Positions 5,701 through 7,690 of a stretch of 7,690 bases of DNA are shown piece after piece. The translations under genes were made by a program, and so were the position numbers. This DNA comes from Elusimicrobiota bacterium (lineage in GTDB: Bacteria > CG03): positions 1-7,690 of the forward strand of contig JAGHAG010000145.1 in NCBI GenBank assembly GCA_021161625.1, read 5' to 3'. Under the pieces are notes generated by a model that saw only the letters and a list, made by a program, of their open reading frames with translations, was not told where the DNA came from and ran no database searches. Each line of letters opens with the position of its first letter. Positions within the stretch are counted from its first letter, which is position 1.

Positions 5701-7690
5701 GAACCTGAATAATTTATTGCAAGAGCAGTTATTTCATCATCATTGTTGAAATAATTTGGATTCAAATCAATGATTTTTATCCCTTCAACCTCATCCCATG
5801 TGGAATACATTCTTTGAGATGCCTTTGTAATTGAAGCAGGTTTCCACATCTCTTCATAGGTTGGATATTCATCCTTTTGTTTTATTCCCTCCATATCCTC
5901 AACAATTGCTTTTCCCGAGCGATTTGGGGTGTTTTGGCTTCTTGCAATTTCACCTGAGGCAGTTATGCGAAATGGAAAGTATTTTTTTGGATTTATTGTA
6001 AAGGACGAGTTTAAGTCAAGCAGGAGAGTTGTTGGCGATGTCTGATAAATATTTGGTATTTGAGCAGAAACAGGCGAGAAATTATAAATCATTGTGCCAC
6101 CAAGATAGAAATTCCCTCGGGGTTTAAATTCAAATCTTGTGCCAACAAGAGTTTGCTCCTGCCCGCCTATAAAAGGATAGTACTCATAAACCGCTTCAAT
6201 CACAGAAGTTTCTGTTATTTTGTCTGTATTTAAAAAGGTTATCCATCCTGTATAATAATCAATGATATAGTCAATGTTTTTTTTGAGCGTCACCCCATCA
6301 ATGGTGATTTTTTCAGAATCCTTCACAATGTTCGGTCTCAAAAGATAGGTATTTAATTGTGTTCTGTATTCCACATAAATTGAAAAGTGAAGTTTCTGAC
6401 CTGTTTTTGAGGGGTCATAAACATCAGAGCAATCAATCCCAAGTTGATTTCCAAGATATTCAAAGGGCTTTTCCTCTTCAAATTTGATTATACCCAGTTC
6501 ATAATCAACCACATAATTGAGATAATCAATGTAATCCTTTCCGCTTGCATCTTTTTCACTGCCTGTGTTGTCAAGAATTTTTACAACAAAATTCTCACCG
6601 AGAGGGTCCCGCAGGATATTTGTATCACCGAGAAAATATCTGTTCATAAGTTTATAGGGAAGGGTTTCATTTTCATCCTTTATCAACACAGGATAATTGT
6701 TGTTCTTCTGTGAAATTTTCTCCCCGTCAGATGCGGTCCAGTCGCAGGCAATTACATAGTTTTTGTCAATGTATGTGTAAAATGTAATAATGCCATTTGT
6801 ATAATCAATGACATAGTCAATCCCGGGTTTTAATAAATCAAAAAAACCATGGTAGGTTGTTGTTGTTCCAAATACGCGGACATCCATTTCCTGAGTTATT
6901 CCCTCCTCATTGTTGCTGCTATCTTTATCATCCAGATAAATTTTCTCACTTCCTTTCACAATTGGAAGGTATGAGGTTGATATATATATTTTGTAGTATT
7001 TTCTGTTCTGATAATTTGTGTCGTAAATTTCCCTTTTTTCAAATTTTGTGGAACCTGTAAATTTCTTTATTTCATTTCTGCCTTTTGTCTGTGAGCCAAC
7101 AAAATAAATATGTAGGTCTTTATACTTTGCCTGCCCCATAAATCCAAAAAGATTTCTGTCTAAACTTGCAGCCCCTGAATAACTCACAAATTCTGTGCCA
7201 GGAAGAGAGAGTTTTATATCACCAAATTGAACTTTCTGTATGAATTCATCAGGGTCTCCTGTGTATGTTATTCGGATGTTTCTTCTGTTTAAATCCTGAA
7301 TCTGTCCATCATAATTTATATCAACATCAATTTTTCTTCCAATTTTTCCCTTGATTTTCACATTTAAACTCTGCTGCATATTAAGACCATCCAGACCACC
7401 TGCACTCACAGTTCTCTTTCTCGGGTCGCTTTCAGCATAAAAGACCTTTCCAAAACCGATACTTATTGTCTGCTTGCCTGAAACCCTTAATTGGGATTTT
7501 GCCGGGAGTTCAATTGCGATTTCCTTTTTTTTCGGTTTTTCTTCTTCTTTTTCTTTTTTCTCCTCTTTTTTTTCTTCCTCGCCGATTATTGCTTTTTTCT
7601 CAAACTTCTCCTCTTCTTTTAAATGTCGCATTTCTCTCCATGTGTCAAAATCAAATTCAAGGTTTTCACACAGGGCACACACATTGAGAA
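2748..7690 (-). CDS. sprA: SprA-like giant outer-membrane translocon protein, 5' partial
   Basis: At least 1644 residues belong to the SprA/Sov family, the type IX secretion translocon barrel of Bacteroidota (usually about 2,400 residues). Numbering here counts from the GTG codon at 7682, but the frame stays open to the window edge. With no Shine-Dalgarno in view and no signal peptide, the true start lies outside. Residues 22-53 are Lys/Glu-rich. Residues 66-230 match the SprA N-terminal region (GKIGRKIDVDINYD, then QKVQFGDIKLSLPG). Three GIDYVIDYTNGIITF-type repeats follow. Next come a VEDMEGI segment (594-600), which corresponds to the conserved SprA DDFEG motif, and acidic calcium-binding-like loops (707-718, 755-766, 955-963). 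The segment with FFIRFGNDEKNYFEYEF (923-939) and GEILLNDIYVSDV (994-1006) is the clearest SprA signature. From about 1020 on, alternating strands make a large beta-barrel ending in Phe, the usual outer-membrane insertion signal. It overlaps comF by one base. Confidence 0.87.
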   Translation of the reverse strand, partial: LNVCALCENLEFDFDTWREMRHLKEEEKFEKKAIIGEEEKKEEKKEKEEEKPKKKEIAIELPAKSQLRVSGKQTISIGFGKVFYAESDPRKRTVSAGGLDGLNMQQSLNVKIKGKIGRKIDVDINYDGQIQDLNRRNIRITYTGDPDEFIQKVQFGDIKLSLPGTEFVSYSGAASLDRNLFGFMGQAKYKDLHIYFVGSQTKGRNEIKKFTGSTKFEKREIYDTNYQNRKYYKIYISTSYLPIVKGSEKIYLDDKDSSNNEEGITQEMDVRVFGTTTTYHGFFDLLKPGIDYVIDYTNGIITFYTYIDKNYVIACDWTASDGEKISQKNNNYPVLIKDENETLPYKLMNRYFLGDTNILRDPLGENFVVKILDNTGSEKDASGKDYIDYLNYVVDYELGIIKFEEEKPFEYLGNQLGIDCSDVYDPSKTGQKLHFSIYVEYRTQLNTYLLRPNIVKDSEKITIDGVTLKKNIDYIIDYYTGWITFLNTDKITETSVIEAVYEYYPFIGGQEQTLVGTRFEFKPRGNFYLGGTMIYNFSPVSAQIPNIYQTSPTTLLLDLNSSFTINPKKYFPFRITASGEIARSQNTPNRSGKAIVEDMEGIKQKDEYPTYEEMWKPASITKASQRMYSTWDEVEGIKIIDLNPNYFNNDDEITALAINYSGSGTETAIVYPISSAGADYTQKEFFECYIWGDGKNEEITFELGSFNEDADADGILDTEDKNNDFFLNEGEDIGVEFNGPGWTQRWGADNGRIDTEDLDGDGVLSTSDEAIFSTKTVVNWSGWKKIQIPLTITEANKDAWRGVKQIRITLKKGSSSSGEIKIAEMGTVGNKWEEAAISGSGTFDIFPVNNVDNSEYSGKSLIWRSDFQNLYDLTDEEIQEQALKIVYSLAANTTAYTYATYSRMDFTIYGKINFYVYGSNTGNTFFIRFGNDEKNYFEYEFKDDFSGWKLFGISLDDKNYDGVPDGFSKKVGSNLNLNNITRIYFGIYSGNSSANGEILLNDIYVSDVKKEVGFAKKAQAGLELPGWWKLSGSIRKIDSDFHSLSFNPTSNQTTWNGNLSITKLKWLPVSGSIQKSITVTPRENINLSQAPMAQYLSFWDEGKVETLSYSGKAQLKIRRLPQISGDYSHSITSASLQGKVDISDKIHGKISYTLPNLLILPRSFSIDGTRQTTETQYSLPNSTDTGNITESLNGSFSFPGLKLLNFTVTPKYSRQKIGKKIDDELLHVLQKQTLGGTVSGNLKLIKWLGIRFSYQANVDENYNAPSSTRHYHEGITDLKDINRNSSADLSFPLNFRSIFNFSPTNSLKLNYSIKITDGDIYKNVASDFYALNKLLLRDKHFDYKPLEVSTSAILYSYTTSRNDAYSMSYKPFEFLKLSGILTPIKTIDLTLNRTHNQTSKEETQTFSRSETILWPDARVRISSLEKIPVFSKNFSNVNTLIEYQKNKKIQEKISINTTQKNGYTLNLTWKKYNINVKYSISKNQNFNLQQNILASRSTNQSWSTGFNFDPWKKWHSNIGYNGSRNKGFGTGGKVTADALNHKLTVKLYSDTVRLEKYIKLPFSKNPVYINQNVRYNIDFSATFNKSSLNVDKTNYQIYTGNFSMDFKMSTNFRWSLGAGLKFANYTKRKENNYLALNFNTRLEIFF
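6231..6830 (-). repeat. Three internal protein repeats in the SprA-like gene
   Basis: The encoded motif (I/L)xY(V/I)(V/I)DYxxGxIxF occurs at residues 288-301, 388-401 and 470-483 (DNA about 6777-6830, 6480-6527 and 6231-6284). Spacings are about 100 and 82 residues. The segments between them share 'iv-g-sEKI' lead-ins before the first and third copies. This indicates tandem duplication of a roughly 90-residue beta-rich domain on the N-terminal, periplasmic or plug-facing side. Confidence 0.6.

Overview
The window looks like a chromosomal segment of an AT-rich, uncultured Gram-negative-type bacterium. A SprA-like outer-membrane translocon points to the FCB superphylum (Bacteroidota, Gemmatimonadota, Cloacimonadota) or a neighbouring lineage such as WOR-3. 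The phylum cannot be fixed from this window. The single intact tRNA is about 68% G+C inside visibly AT-rich DNA, which hints at a thermophile (inference).

Layout. Positions 1-73 hold a sigma70-like promoter whose -10 lies inside an array of four TGAGT half-sites spaced exactly 11 bp apart. It drives a solitary plus-strand gene (74-1258) for an AAA_14/DUF4143 ATPase that carries a winged-helix-like segment and a D...ExK motif. Positions 1353-1455 are bounded by a perfect 14-bp inverted repeat that abuts the 3' end of an intact tRNA-Asp(GUC) (1455-1532, minus strand). Just upstream of that tRNA, on the same strand, is a second copy (1589-1642). It keeps the first 27 nt exactly but has a changed anticodon arm and no normal T arm or 3' acceptor strand. 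It has a good promoter in front of it and a strong fold with a terminator-like hairpin behind it. Positions 1643-2115 (473 bases) hold no complete gene. They contain the tRNA promoter, the last codons of what may be a broken gene, and a mosaic of short repeats and hairpins. Positions 2116-7690 are a minus-strand operon: a very large SprA-like gene, open at the right edge of the window, followed by a ComF-type phosphoribosyltransferase gene that starts on the stop codon of the first (TGATG).

How the parts relate. The SprA-like protein is probably an outer-membrane beta-barrel that exports folded proteins (type IX secretion type). ComF belongs to a family tied to DNA uptake and recombination; its coupling to the SprA-like gene is positional, and no functional link is claimed. 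The ATPase looks like an independent, probably self-controlled unit. The most unusual parts are the ATPase operator array and the structured tRNA-Asp-like copy, which reads as either a decayed duplication or an attenuator-like leader in front of tRNA-Asp.
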